From NCBI GenBank assembly GCA_028583405.1, contig CM053248.1, forward strand, positions 27,178,769-27,242,768: a stretch of 64,000 bases of DNA, read 5' to 3'. The notes under the pieces are model-generated. The model was not told the origin of the DNA. It saw nothing but the letters and a program-made list of their open reading frames with translations, and did no database searches. Below are positions 47,935 to 62,350 of this stretch, one piece after another. The position numbers and the translations under genes were made by a program. This stretch comes from Pogonophryne albipinna. Its lineage: Eukaryota; Chordata; Actinopteri; Perciformes; Artedidraconidae. The stretch's first letter is position 1. Every line of letters begins with the position of its first letter.

Positions 47935-48523
47935 TGTTTGTAGCCTTTATTTAACCAGGTGAAAGCCCCTTGAGATCAAAAGATGTCTTTTTCAAGGGTG
48001 ACCTGCAGGACATTAGTTACACATGTAACATAAAAACAACAGAACAACAATAAGGATGACATACAACATAAATGTACAGGGTACAGTTTACAAACTCTAT
48101 TTACAGTGACAGGTACCATGAGTATCAAACAGTCACCCAGCCGAGTTTTAAAATGATGCAGGGGAACCAAAGTGCTCAGTTTTAAACATGTTTGCAGACT
48201 GTTCCAAGTTAGTGGAGCTGCACAACTAAAAGCTTTCTTCCCTAAGACAGTCCTAGCACTTGGCACATTTAATAAAACCACATCATGAGATCTCAGGCAA
48301 TACGTACTTTCAATTTGTCGAGAGATCAGAGAGCAGATATAAAAAGGTAGTTTACCCAACATGGCTTTATAGATGAACATGTACCAATGACTGAGCCTCC
48401 GTACAGTTAGTGAAGGCAGACCTGCCCTGGCATACAGGGTACAGTGATGAGTAAGTGCTTTACAGTTAGTAACAAATCTCAGGGCACTGTGATAGGCGGC
48501 ATCTAACTTTTCCAGGCAATCTA
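47935..48523 (-). mobile_element. LINE 3' fragment with ORF2 C-terminus
   Basis: On the minus strand an open frame from about 48523 to a stop at 47976 encodes CLEKLDAAYHSALRFVTN, LYARAGLPSLTVRRLSHW, MFIYKAMLGKLPFYI, LRSHDVVLLNVPSARTVLGK and APLTWNSLQTCLK. This is the ORF2 tail organisation of fish CR1/L2-type LINEs. The 3' untranslated end reads 'cttgaaaaagacatcttttg' and 'tggttaaataaaggctac'. It is 5'-truncated and a different subfamily from the other two copies. Confidence 0.78.
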
Positions 48524-50455
48524 CATGAAAACACCAGGTTCAGTTTGCTTAGCATGTGCATGCGGTCTTATTACTAGCTGTGGTATCAGTTTTGGCCATC
48601 ACTGTAGTGGTGAAAGGTTGGAGTTTGTCAGAGAATCATGCTACCTCTACCTGTCATGTGGATTATGCTGTGCATCATTGGAAAGAGCTGTAAACAAAAG
48701 GGACACGTGCGCAGCTCTGAAGAGAGGAGATAAGGAGGGATTCTGGTGCCGGGAGGGGGGGATGTAACTGATCATTGTGCCAAGCTAGCAGCTGTGTGAT
48801 GGATTTCACACACGTCTACTCGTCTACGTCTGTATCCTTTTGTGTCTAACGTAGAGCAAAAGAGCCCCTTCTGAGTGCACGCAGTGGAGGATCCCCATTT
48901 CACCATTCATGTAATTTGCCCTCGCTGCGTGTCGTGCACGGATGAGCAAACACACCCCCACGGTCCATTGGTGTGATGAACACAGGCATGCAGATATTGT
49001 GTTTGTCAGCCACACTGGTCTCATGCATGAATATTTAAGGAATGGAAGGTAAACAAATATATTAAAATAAATAATTTGCCATCAGGAAAGCTGGTTGAAT
49101 TTAAAGTGAATCAAGGGATAAACAATACAAATCCAGAAACATGGCAGTGCTGCATTGTCTGCGCTGGTATCAGACAAGTGCAGCATCTTGGCTTACACAG
49201 CTGACAAAATCTGAACAGGATATTGCATCCCTTGTGTCATAAACCCTGAGCAGCCCCCTTCATTTTTTTTTTAATCAGTGACATTACACATGCAACTAAC
49301 AACAGAGATGCCATGTCAGCCTCTCCAGAGGGCCAGAAATGTGCGGATTAGACTGTCATTAATACGGAATCTGGATTATGGCAATCCTGAGGCAGCTCTA
49401 CAGCTACAGATTACTTCTATCCCAGCCGCAACTATGAGAGACAATGGTACTTTTTGTTCCCCAAGAACTGTCAGTACCGCACAGTAACAAAGAGGACTCT
49501 TTTCTAGTAGGGTCGGGAGTGATAAGACAAGTGGCAGGCCTGGCAGCCCATAGAGAGGACAAAGATCCCCCAGAATCCCCCAGAATGAGACTGGATTTGT
49601 CAGATTACGACTCAAACACCAACTCCAATTATCCTATTAGTTTAGTTAAATGTTGTAAAACAGATAAAAATGGCCATTTAGTCTCTCTAGGCTGCACCTT
49701 TTCAAGATTGTATTGTTATAACATGGCTCTGTAGAAAAAAACCAGACTCAATTTTAACAGAATATGTCTTTGCAGGATCCATCAGCGCTACAAATCGCAC
49801 TTTACTGCGATAAACAATTGGCACCAAACTGTCTAGACATCCCAACATAGATTGTGATTGCAGGCTTTATGACCGTTGTGATAATTTATTAGACCCCCAC
49901 AAAAAAGTATAATTTTACACTGAGTCTTACAGACTCTAAAGATCTTCCCCTATAAAACAGACTAGTTGTGTAGTGCTATGAGTGTTAATAATAATACAAG
50001 TGGAATTCCTTTTCACACTTTTCTTCGCTATACAATCTCAAGCAAAAGCTCAGAAATATACTAAATAGCTTGTGTGTCTTCTGCTATCTCAGCTATTTTA
50101 GGTAATTTTCTACAGTGATGTATACAAATCTGCACTATAATGATATTCAGACAAAAACCAGTACCAATGTTTCTTTCTTATGGCACCAAACATAAATCAC
50201 AGCAGTGGGAAATAGGGTTTTTTCATGCATTAACAGTCATTTTAGGAGATTAAAGACACAGATATTCTACCTTGGGTTTCCTTAGCATTCATTTGTTCAC
50301 AATACTAATGTTTAATGGTATTTCAAAGGGAGAAATTCAAAAGAAAGACACAAAAGAGAGGATCAGTGGGAGTTACAGTAAACAAGAACTAAAGACAAGA
50401 AAATCTGAAGAGTGAGGGGGCGTAGGGCAGGGAGAGAGACTAAGTGGGAGAAAAA

Positions 50456-50480
50456 GAAAGAAAGAAAGAGAGAGAGGGAA
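50456..50480 (+). repeat. (GAAA)/(GA)n purine run
   Basis: A short AAGAAAGAAAGAAAG-type run passing into GAGAGAGAG within intron 1. Confidence 0.8.
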
Positions 50481-53400
50481 TACAGATCAGCCAGTATGAC
50501 CTGTCCTTGCCGCACAAAAACAAATGACATCAGAGTAGCTGCCAATCAGCTGACGTGGCTCAGAGGGAGGCTGTTAGAAATCACTCCAGCTTTTTTCTCA
50601 CACTATGCCATAACCTTATCAACAACGAGAAAAAATGCTCACTGAAATGGCACCGTGGATTAGTGAAGTCACACAATGTTTTAACACACAACATCATTTT
50701 TTCATAGGAACCTATCTAGTGATTGATGGTTAAACAAGCTTGGCCTGTTATTTTTCATGAATAAATCTTCTTTCAGTTAAGGGATTCTAAGATACCAAAG
50801 TCTAACTCATTAATTAACTAATCAATTTAGAGGGACATTTTATGAGCAGTTACAGTGGCTGGCTTTAATTAATTTAATTAGACTCATCTTTGGTGATGAG
50901 GCATAAACCATTTCAAAAGGAAGTGCCTCAGGCTCACTGACTTCCTTTTCAAAGCCAACATTATCATCACACACTTACTAAGTGGAAGCACTGCTTCATC
51001 ATTAGAGCAAACAAAATCTATGGACTGCACTTCCAAATTAAATATGAGAAATCAAACAAGATTTAAATGAACTCATTTCTAAACCCCTTTCCCATTGTTC
51101 AATAATAACCAGTTGTCTAGCACGTGGAACATAACATCACCGGTGACCTTTGTTACATGTTATCATGCCTATCCTATCACTGTCAAACTGTCCAAAAAAG
51201 GACAATGCTTAAATCTCACCTTTGTCTTTTCCAAGCTTTTCGAGAGCTATTTGGCGCCCAAAACAATTATGATTTGACACGTATTTGCTTGGAACAAGTA
51301 GCTTCATAAACTTCATATGAAATACTCATCACCTAACCAATGATTTAGTCTGTGATCACAGGCTGTACACGAGAGTATTGTATTGTTTTTAAAACTGGAG
51401 AGGCACTCCTTATGGAATCAAACACTGTTGACAGAAAATAGTTTCAAATCTGGTGAGAATCCAAAGGTCAAAAGCATGCTCCTGCTAATCAACCCACCTA
51501 CTGTTCCAGAACATGGATTTGAACGCCTTATTTAATGATCTCTATGTATGGAAAAAAAACTAGACAAATATTGATTTTAATGGCTGAATATATTGACAAG
51601 GACCTTCAGAGTTACTGTGCCAATCATACAGCAATGAAATAGGCTGTTAAAAGTGCCTTGCTCAGATTCATCATAGAAATGTAAATATAAAATAAAAATG
51701 TCCGGTTTATTGAACCTGAATTCAGCCTGAACGCAGTGGTCGCCAGCTGTTTCAAGCAGATTAAGCTAATTTAACTGATTTACGACGGCCCCCACACAAT
51801 GAAAGGCTGAGCTACATTTTAACAAGGAACTCCAACACAAATGTGCACCAATATAATAACTTAGAGAATTTCAGGTCTGTATGCAAGAAAGCAAGATAAA
51901 CAGAGAGCAACTGTGCTATCAGATGATAACTATGATCTGTGCAGGAAGAATGTAAATAGCAAAACATGTTCGGTCAAGATAAGGTGATAAGGAGAGTGTT
52001 CTCATATGATGCAATGACGGAACTGAATTCATTATCGATGTTGCATCATAACGACAAATTAAGTGAAGGATGACAATCTTATTAACACAGCATTAATCCT
52101 ATTGAAGTCACATCAAAGTAAGTGTTAAGTCTATAAAATACTATCCTGAGGACATGTGTTTAATTAGCTTGTTTTGTCTGACCAACAGTCGAAACTTGAG
52201 AATATTTAATTTACATTAAATAGAGAATAACAGGAATAACTCACATTGTAGGAAGCTTAAAGCATCAAATGTTTTGCATGATAAATGACATATTTCAAAC
52301 AATACTTTAATTTGTGCTGTTATATATAAGCTCAAGGGTAAGTATAAACACATGAAAAGATGCCTTATAAAACTGCATAATTTACTCCCCAAAAAATAAA
52401 TAAAGCCAATAAAACAGGCTCAGGAACCAAATATTGGCACGGCCATGTCATGTCTGGCAGCCACAAGAGAGGAGATCCCAGAAGCAGCCGTGCCACCAAC
52501 ACCCCAACAGGATCTGAAGGAATCTGGAACACATGCAAATGAAAGATGTGTTGAACATTCCTCTTCCTCGTGGGGGAGGTGTTTTGGCACCAGCCACCAC
52601 AGCTCCCTGTTTTTCATCTCACCCAATTGTGCTGGTGGTTGTATTTTGAAGTGATATATAGACACCCACCCCCTATTTTCTCTCTCTCTTTCTCATAATT
52701 TCCCCTTCACAGCTCACACCCAACCCTTACATTTTGACAATAACCAATTTCAGGCATAGGAATGCAGCGGGAAATGTGTGGCCTGGAGCGTGTAGGTTGT
52801 ATATCATACTCCACACTGATATGATTGTAACAACATGGGTGGGGAAGCTATAAAAACAACCCTCTGCTTCACCTTTCAATATTTTTGGAGCTTTTGGAAA
52901 ATTAAAGCCATAGCGGTGGCTGGTGGTGTCAAGCTACCGCAGGCAGACTAATAAAAACAATCACGCAGAGCCACAGGGGTTCTGGCTGTTTCAGGACATG
53001 AGTGCAGAGCACCGAAGGACCAACTGCTTACCGGAGCAGCCACAGGAGAAGCAGCGTGTAGCTCCAGCTGAGCATAATGAAAATGGACTCAAACCAGTCT
53101 GCACTAATGAGTTCTACCATGAGACTGAAGGCATCTCTCTCGCTAACTAAGCAGCTAACTAGACCCCTGCTGGGGCCCAGCTGCTGGATGTGAGACTCCA
53201 GCAATGAACTGAGAGCCTTTTAATTATTCCCTGTTGAAGTTCTGCTTAGTCGGACATAAGCAAAGCTCTAACACTTTAGAGCTTTGTCCATGAGTGGGAT
53301 TTGGCTTAAAATGCTACCTAGGACAAAAGAAACTCAACAACTGTCCCAAATCAAACACAACACAACAAATACACTCTGCAAAACAAAACAAGTCCCTGTT

Positions 53401-56400
53401 CAGGGACCAAATCCCAGCATGCAGTGCTTCTAACAAAGCCAGCAGACCTAGCATCCACTGCCTGCTTCCACATCTTACACTAGCTCATCCCAGACAGTCA
53501 TAAAACACTGCAAATGAGGGAGTGTCTTCAGAGAGAGAGCAAGGCGTTTTCCCTCTCCAGGGAAGACCGATCTGATGATCAAACCCTTTCCTGGTTGAGC
53601 CCCTCTCCGCAGAAAAACAGAGGGTCTCTCATGTGTCTGCTGCCCACCAGTTTGGATGAAAGGCTCAAATATGTACAGCCAAGAAAGATTGCACTTGCAA
53701 AATATAAACAAGAAAATCCAGATCTAATTACAGAAAAATTTACAATCCCCAACATCCATTCATAGAAACCTCATTTTGTGCAGAAATCAACTGGCAGTGA
53801 TACCATAAGCAGGTAATGGTAAATACATGTAAACAATAGACAGCAAAGGAGGAAATGGTTAGATTTATTTATAAATAAAAACAACACAAATGAAGCCATC
53901 CCCTGTGGTTGTTGTAAAAGCGGCGGTGTAATTTCTAGCAGGATAACAAAGTATTCATTGTGGAAACACACAGCACATGGAGGAAGCCCACAGGGGAAGC
54001 AGACTCTCCTCGTTTTAAAAAAACACAAGTCCCATAATGTATGTTTGTCTTCTGTTTAAAGCTCCAGATGCAGAGAGTGAGTGCGGGGAGGGGGAGTGTT
54101 CCAACAATTCATAATTCACCAGCAGTAAAATAGACGTCTGTCTGAAGACCCGCCCACAGACAGCGTGGGCCTACAGAGAGAAACACTGTGTGATATCCAG
54201 CTCTGGGACACATCAGTATTATGATTACTGTGATCTCTAACCTTGCCTGCATTTCTTAGAGCGCGAGGAGCAGAAGAGAAAACACTTCTCATCCACATCA
54301 CAACTGTCTCACTCTACAAGGTGCTTTGAAACAGGGAGGATGGGCAGATATAAGAGGAAATAGGTTTTTAGCATTTGTTGCTCAAATATCAACACTATAC
54401 TGTAGCTAGCACAAAATCTTCAAGAGCTTATCAACAGCTCTAGGGAGAAACAACAACCACGTCTTTTACATCCATGTTTGTGGATTTGAGTGATGTTATT
54501 TATATATGATTCGGTCTATACAGGCTTTAGTGTGCTACACTATAACCTAAATTCATCAGCAGGTCATATAACACCACAACAAATATGTGTCCTTACACTC
54601 TAGTGAACGAGGATTTGTTGGTTTATTTCTGGTTTGTTATAGACAAAGCAAGTTGCAACTAGTCCATTTATTGAGGAAACATAAATATTTACCAAAAATA
54701 TTGAGTTGCAGACCTAGTTTAAACCCATTTCCCACAAACTTTACATGCCAACAAAAGTCCAAATGTGTTGATTTCTGCAGCCCAACCATGTTGACCACCA
54801 TGTCCCCGTAACACACAACAAGCATTACAAAAATAAATAAAGAGAACAATGAAAGAAAAACACAATTAACTTCCAACCTTCTGATAAGCACATGAATGCC
54901 CAGCTAATTCACATTTTTTGCAGATTTATGCCAACACTTAATTAACACTATTTGAAGCTTAATTGAAAAGCTGACAATTAGCCCTATGCTCTCTATATCT
55001 ATATGGCATTGCCATCCAATTACTGGTTCTCACTTCTGTAAAAACATCACATTTGTCCTGATGGTTGAATCTCTGCTGGCATCAAAGCTGACTGTAATTA
55101 TGATAAACAAATATGCCATCACTGGAAGTGTTTGATGTGGATCTGGCATTGTTTCTGGCTGAGCATAAAAAAGGCTTTGGCAGTGTGTGATTGTCAACAG
55201 TGTGACAAAACGCTGCAATTTATAGGAACAGCATTATTTAGTTTTGTATATAAGCATGGAAACCTAAACAAACAAACATAAACAAAGAAACTAAGGAAGC
55301 ATGTATGTGGAGTTATGACTTGTTTTGTTCATTCGTAACCCTGCTGCACTTATAGATTAAATCTCCAGATCTGAAGGTCAGTGGGACAAAGTCGTGGTGT
55401 GGTGTGGCATGTGTTTACATGAATAAATCAATCCAATCTTCCCAAGAGGACTTGTGAAATTGTATTATCTATTCAAAAGTATTATTGATGACTATGATGT
55501 CTTTTCTGATGGATAATACCTGGCGTGATGACACTATAAAGAGACCAGAAGCGCCCATCTAACTTGCTTGAAGAAAACAATTACGTTAATCAAATTCCAA
55601 ACACTTTTGAGTAATGTGATATGAGGGTTTTATTGGAGAGGTGGCATCTGGAACAACATCTTTGATCAGCATTATGAAAATGAAACGCTCTATAAATCAA
55701 ACAGTGTCATTTCAACAGGCGTAAATATCTGTCCTGTACAAAATGAATGGATAAATAGCAGTAATGGCAGCCAATGACAGACTTCAAGTCTTCATCAGTA
55801 AAGATGTGACATGTGGGTACTGGGTACACATCAAAGTTAGACAATGAAAGTTTTGTGACTAGACAAAATCAGCTGATATTAGCTTACCATTGACATAGTG
55901 ACATTGATAGGCATTTAAGAGTAAAGTGCAGTATATCAATGTTTTGCAGCCTTTTTGGATGAATTCTTTAATTATAGTTTAGATTTGAGTTGAGATGGTT
56001 TGGATTACCTTTGGTTATGTTCATTGTTATGTATACTTATGAATTACATTTGCCTAAAACAAGAAAACTAAGGGTTACCAATAAGGTAGCGCAAAGCAAG
56101 CTGTTGAAAATAATCTGAAGATATTTCATTCTGGTGGAAAGTCCTGGATCAGGCCAACATCCCTAGAGCTAGCATGTCTAATAAAACAATGCTGCTATTA
56201 TTGTTTTTAGATGTTTCTCTCAAATATCAATACCAGTTTTGGCCTGAAAACCCATCTACAGAGTTGCTGTGTTGTACTTAATCCTATATTTATTTCTATG
56301 GGGCTTCATCAATATTGGTTCATTCCAATCAGCAAGTTGTCAGACATAAGAGAGAGAAATACTGGATTTTAAGTTGACAAGGTCTTCATCCCTTTAGGCT

Positions 56401-59400
56401 ATCATCAGTGATAAACATGTGATGTTCCAATAAACTGAAGCATGTCCAAGGTCCATCCCCTCGTTTAATTTCCAACACACTGTATGATCCAGGCTGCCCT
56501 TAACCTTGGTCATATATATCAGCCAGGACAGCTGTGATTATCCTACCATACATTAACGCTTTCTGCTGTTCGCCTGAGCCTCACATCCCGATCAGCATGC
56601 AGGACATGTCAGCTAACCCCTGACTACTGCGGGCTCTCTGCCGCATCTAACGGCGCTCATTTAGACTCATCCATCACAGTCAAAACAGACCTCAACACTA
56701 TAAAGATTCCTGGAGAGTCAGAAGTCAAAAGGTGCTTTGAATTAAAGAGATCCTATCAGCTTAACACAAAAAGTGACAACGCAAACATTGAATTAATGCC
56801 TGTTGCTGTCACTGCAGGAATTTGTGATGTGATCAGCTCACTTTTAATTACTACAAGCTTCAGGAATACTGATGTTAAAAGGAAACAGATAGATGAATGA
56901 GAAAAGAGTACTGACTGTAGGGTGGGTTAAAATTGTTGCTCTGTATTTGACACAACGATAAAACAAAAATGAGCCCTTATTTTGAATAAGCCTGTTGTAC
57001 TTTATAGGAGTTACTCCGGTGCCTTCAAGCCGCATCATGTTACTGAAAAACACAATGAAAATATATTGAAGGGCTGACATGATGATCACACACAACTCCC
57101 TGTGTGTAGCAGCCTCGAAAGAATGAATAGGAAATGGGCTGCTTTAGTAAGCATCCATTATTCATTAGCACTGTACTCCTCCATGTCAACAACCAGCTGT
57201 AGTGACACAGCCAAACCATTATTTCCTCTTTCCCTCACTCTTATTCTCACTCTCCCATGTGTTGCAGCAGAAATGAGAGGGGATAATCACTCTTTCTATA
57301 TGCAACATTTCTTTGTGAGACACAGCCACTCACCTGCTGCTCTTTGAACTATTCACAAGATGTCTGCATCAGATCAAGAACATTTAAGAATATTAAAGAT
57401 CAATACCGTTGATTTGAGGGAATTAAACAACTAAATGAACAGAAGTACTAATAAGAAACTTCCATGTTTCCATGCATGTACACATGTACAATACTTAGCC
57501 TCAGTTTCACCTTTTTTGCATCGTCTTTTAACCCCGAAGACATGATCCTAAACATCAAGCTATCTCTGAATGTGTGGGTGTTAATTCTTGCATTCATATA
57601 AGATGATTGCATCTCAGAGTGAAGATCAAACAAACAGCCTTAAAAGAAAATCCACAATAGCTGAGTATTATTCTTCCTGGATGTCAAAGCAATATTAAGC
57701 ATGTTCTCAGCGTGTGGGTCGCCCTTTGTCTTGAGGAGAAAACCTAATATTTGTTTTTCCATGGTCTTTCATTCAGATAAAATAAAGTACACTGAAAGGT
57801 TTTTTAAGACAGAGCAGGAAATGTTTGCTTTCACTTCAGTTAAAACCAGGCCATATAGCACAGGGAGTTAATCTCTTTTGGGCTCCACCCTGCTTTCCCT
57901 GAGCGATCAACGAAATTAGGTTGCCATATAAATATTATTATTTCTAAAGGCTAAAAAAAGCAGACAAAACATACAGGTCTTAAAAGGTTTTATCAACAAT
58001 GGGTTTCTCCCCCTTTCGAGACTCATAAAACAACTGCAAGGTCACCAGCTCAATCTCCCAAAATGAGTCTTTTTAGAGCTTTGTGGTGTACTTTGTAATG
58101 CGCTCATGTAGCAACTGACAGAAATACAATAGAGAAACTATGTGTTGCCTGGAGGGAGGAATACACCCATATTACTATTATAGGCAGATGTTGACAAGTG
58201 ACATCATGCAGTACTTCCCTGGGACTTATTCTCTTATTCAAACAGACGGAGGTTTAACCTCGTAGTTCCCAAGCCTGAAGGCTCCTAGGATACAACTGAG
58301 GGGTCACAAGACGATTACAGGGACAAAGATGTATTTCTGTTGCGCAAAAATCATGATTAATTGTCCTGACTTTTCTCAAAATATTAGACAATTTAATCTC
58401 TACAGGTCTGCTTTTGCTTTCAACTCCAATGTTCAAATGATAGTCCAAATCCCTAATAGCAAATTACCGCATTTGACTTAGAGTCATCAAATGTTTTGAA
58501 TTTCAGCTTGATAAGTGATTAAATCCATCATCAAAAAAGTGTAATCTCTCCTTCGAAAGAGAGGTTCAACACAGAGTGGTTTTTGTAGCACTGTTTTGGA
58601 ATGACAGATTGATTTAATATTCACTTTTCCCTGTTGTGCCTCATGTGTTCAGCCTCAATATCTCTGAGCAGCAACTTACAATGGCTCCTTTGAGCAGAAG
58701 GTGGGTGAGTTCTGACACAGCTATAAAAAGGGAGAAAACTTGATCTCTGTCCAGCTGTTTCAGGGCTGCAGTGGCCTAGCTAAGCTTTAAACACAGATAT
58801 TGTCAACAAATAGAAATCTGCACAGCTTGAGTTTGCACAAATATCAATCAGGAGCCACCATAGCAGTATCTCAGTTCCCCAGCAGCAGCCACAGCAGTCG
58901 TGGCCCTTGGAGCAACACAGATCAGATGGTGAGGGGGTGTGTGTGTGTGGGCTGCAGATAGACTGTCCTTGCAACAGCCATGTGTTGGATAGGTCTGACA
59001 GAGACACACCTTCTCAGTGTCACTGAGGTCCCACCTCTCTCTGAGGCTGCGGGGGTTTCCGGATCCTTTCTCCCAAACAGGAAGCAATACACCGCTCACA
59101 GGCTCCGTTTCTGCTTTCCCTGCTGCTATTCTGGCAAAGTTTCCAGTCTTAGTTCAGAGTTTGACTACAATGTCACATAAATTACTGGCTGAACACAACC
59201 CCTCCTATTACTCATTGCTTTCTTTTAAATCCATTTGACTGGTTAGATGAGGGGTTAACATGTCTTCACTCTGCTTGAACAGTAATAGGTTTTATCGTTA
59301 ATAAATTATTTAAGCGTGATGCCAAAATCCAAAGGATGACTGCAGGGTTCGCATTCTATAGCACTAGCCACAAGCACAAACAAGCATACGGTTGCAACAC

Positions 59401-61126
59401 ACTGCAGCTTAATTTGTTTGAACAAACTCCCACTAAGGAAAAAGAACAGGTTGGATGCTGTTTGTATTAAAATAAGATCACTATGAAAGTCCTAATGTTT
59501 TAATCATGAGCCCCTCTCCAAGGCTGGCTAAAACTATTTCTGCCAGCAAGGATCTGACACGTTCTGGGTCAAACCAGGCACATCACTAATTGTCGGGAAT
59601 TTATACCAATTAGATCCTTCTCCGCCTATTTGAGAAAAAAAGTGTACCTCAAGCAGAGTGTAGTTGATGTGGTTGCAGCCTCAGAGAGCGCGCAGCACAG
59701 CGTGTAGTCTCACAGTTTAAAAAGTCAGGCTCTGAGTGTTTCCTAGACTCAGAGAGAGGTGGCAGATACAGAGATAGAGGGTGGGCGAGCTTCAGGGATT
59801 TACTCCAGGCTGGCAATTTAAAGTTTATACCCAGAAAGCTGTTAACTCCAGGTATGCACAATTCATGACTCTCCACCTCGCTGTGGATTTCATTAATCAC
59901 CACATCTGTTCGTTTCACACAGTGGCACACCCACGCTACAATAACAGGCACTTGACAAGCATACCAATATGCCTTTTTGCAGGTCTAACTATAGCAGACA
60001 AAAAGAAAAAAAATAACATCTTGGCAGTGTGATAAAAAAACAATTAAACGCAGGTTGGAATAGCTACTGCAATTAGAAACCTGTTGAGTTTTTGCACCAT
60101 TTTGAGATGTAGAATGTGTAAAAACAACCTTCTTTATCACAGTGAAATCATCGCGCAAGATATACTGCACAGTTGATATTCTTCTCCAGAGGCCTGACAA
60201 GAGTAAGACATTTAACTGGAGGCAAATATAAAATGAAACGAGATAGAAGCCGAATCAATCTGCACACAGCACTCAGCAGTTAAATGTTATTTCTTCCTGC
60301 GTCCCACCACAGTCTCATTTGTCTCCAAGAGCGATTACTATTTATTTATTTCAATGAATCCTTATTAGCTTCTGCCAGAGTAATTGTCCTTCTTCCAACG
60401 ACCTATACTGTGTAACTGATATGGAATTTACACTGAAAAATCACCGCTGTTATATGTAAGACAGAAGAGATAACATAGTTAAATCAAGATGAATGAGGAT
60501 ACTTCTGCATACACTAAATAGTGTAATGCAGCCAGGTGTGTTATAATAAATATGGAAAAATGTTTTTTAACTAGTTATTAAAAAGTGTAATAAAAAGTGG
60601 ATTGTATGGCTCCAAATGAATATTATTTTCAATGTTGATTCATCTGTTGATTGTGTTCTATAAAATGTCAGAATGAGTGTGGAAGTGTTTTTGGCATATT
60701 CTAAATGCAGTTTTTTTATGATTGAGATATTTAATTTACTTTGATAGAGAAGTAAAGCAACAACAACATATTCATATTTAAGATGCTTGAATCAGACAAT
60801 TCTTTCTGGTCCTAAAGAATTACTCAAACTTATTTAGATCATAAAATGAGTTAATAGTTGACAAATATTTGATCTACTTAGGAGCTCTAGTTCTAAGTTA
60901 GAATGAAGAAAAGCAAAACTTATTTGAAAATGCTGCCTTTTTCGGTGGAAAGGGAGCAGAACTAGAAGTGACAGCAACCTGTTACACATTTCAGTGAAGG
61001 TCCTATAAAGACAGCGAGGGGCTGAACTCGAAACCCTTGTTTTTGGCTTGTTAGAATTTTGTATTCAAAATAAATAAGGGTCATTTCTTATTGTTGTGAC
61101 AGTCGTTCAACTTTCTATGTTAAAAT

Positions 61127-61426
61127 GTGTCTGTTTTCTCCTCTGTTGATCCTGAAGGCAGTCTTGCTCAGCATGCAACACATGTCCCTGTCAGATGGTC
61201 TAAAAAAGATTTACTAGCAGAAGAAGAAGAATCTAGCAGTATCTCTCAGTTTCATAATGATGTCTACATTAAAGCGTCTTCAGGAATACAGGCTGTCAGA
61301 GTCCTTAAGTTCTCTTGTTGCTGGTCAGTGGGGCACAATGTTGATGATGTCTGGGTTCATTTAACTTTTCATTTCCATGGTCTGATTAGACAAATGTCCG
61401 ACACGGTTCACCTCCTCTTCCCTTAA
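61127..61426 (+). other. Open frame of 99 codons, unassigned
   Basis: A plus-strand frame inside ptpre intron 1, near the first exon, with a fairly protein-like composition (SKKDLLAEEEESSSISQFHN) in its first half and a hydrophobic second half. I recognise no family. No clear flanking splice sites define it as an exon. It may be chance, a gene remnant, or an antisense transcript. Confidence 0.15.
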
Positions 61427-61919
61427 TCCAGCTCCTTGCCTGTTGGAGACAATCTGCTCCAAGGATGCTGATGTGTTGCTGACCCTGACCTCTGACCCCC
61501 CCGGGGACAGACCTGCCCTCCCTCTGGAGATGGATATCATGTCCAAACCACGACTTAATCAAAACCTGTGAAGCCAACACAACATTAAGCAACCAAAGCA
61601 AGAGTCAACATCTTAGTGATCTTACCACATAACTCAAACACCTCGAGGAGACCTCCTACAGTAACAAGTCTTAGCAGATCCATCCATCATATCTGAAGTA
61701 CCAATATGTTCCCCTACATGTTGAAACCGGCTCAACTGCTGCCCACATAGACAAGCACCTAGTCACCAAGTATGAAGCAAACGTTCAAAAATCTTCATTG
61801 TAATGAAAGACAAACATACAAACGACAGGAAAAACACGAGGGGAGGACACAAACTCTTGCTCCATTTACCCACATTGACACTGACTGAAGTCGCTGCTGC
61901 AGGTAGTCAAACAGAGAGC

Positions 61920-62350
61920 TCTCAGAATGTAAAAACACGGTAAACATCGCCGGTGTGACGGGGAATGTATTCACGGCAACGTAAAAGCTAAAAACGCACC
62001 TGAAATGGGTGAAAATCAGCCGCGCGCTGCTGTGCGTAACGGACAGGTAACACGGCGTTCTGTGGAATTTGACGTGTTCTGCGCGAAAATTGAGATGCAA
62101 AAGACAGAGCGATGACACGAAGTAATGAGATCACTCACCTTGATGGCACCGACGGTTAGTCCCGGAGCAGACCGGGCTGGAAAAGGCGAGGCGATGCTTC
62201 AGTGTTGCCGCCTGTCACCGGGAAGGAGGAGTTTGAGTTTACTCCTACAAAACACAACTGGCTGTCAGCGAGCACGGTCCTCTCTGGTCTGGAGAGGAAA
62301 AGGGAGCCACCGTCTGGTCACACACTGTGTTACAACATGTCTGCTTCCTT
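61920..62350. promoter_or_regulatory. CpG-rich probable ptpre promoter region
   Basis: CpG dinucleotides are frequent here (for example 'cagccgcgcgctgctgtgcg', 'cggacaggtaacacggcg', 'tggcaccgacggttagtccc'), unlike the depleted surroundings, consistent with an unmethylated promoter. It overlaps the candidate first exon. There is no obvious TATA box. Confidence 0.4.
62139..62300 (-). other. ptpre: Candidate non-coding exon 1 of ptpre
   Basis: On the minus strand the sequence ends in GGTGCCATCAAG|GTGAGTGATC, a near-consensus donor, within the most CpG-rich stretch of the right side. Joined to exon 1 at 24432 it adds a 5' leader with no ATG in frame. The upper boundary (transcription start) is not visible and 62300 is a guess. 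Its position, divergent from clrn3, fits the gene order known in mammals. Confidence 0.5.
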
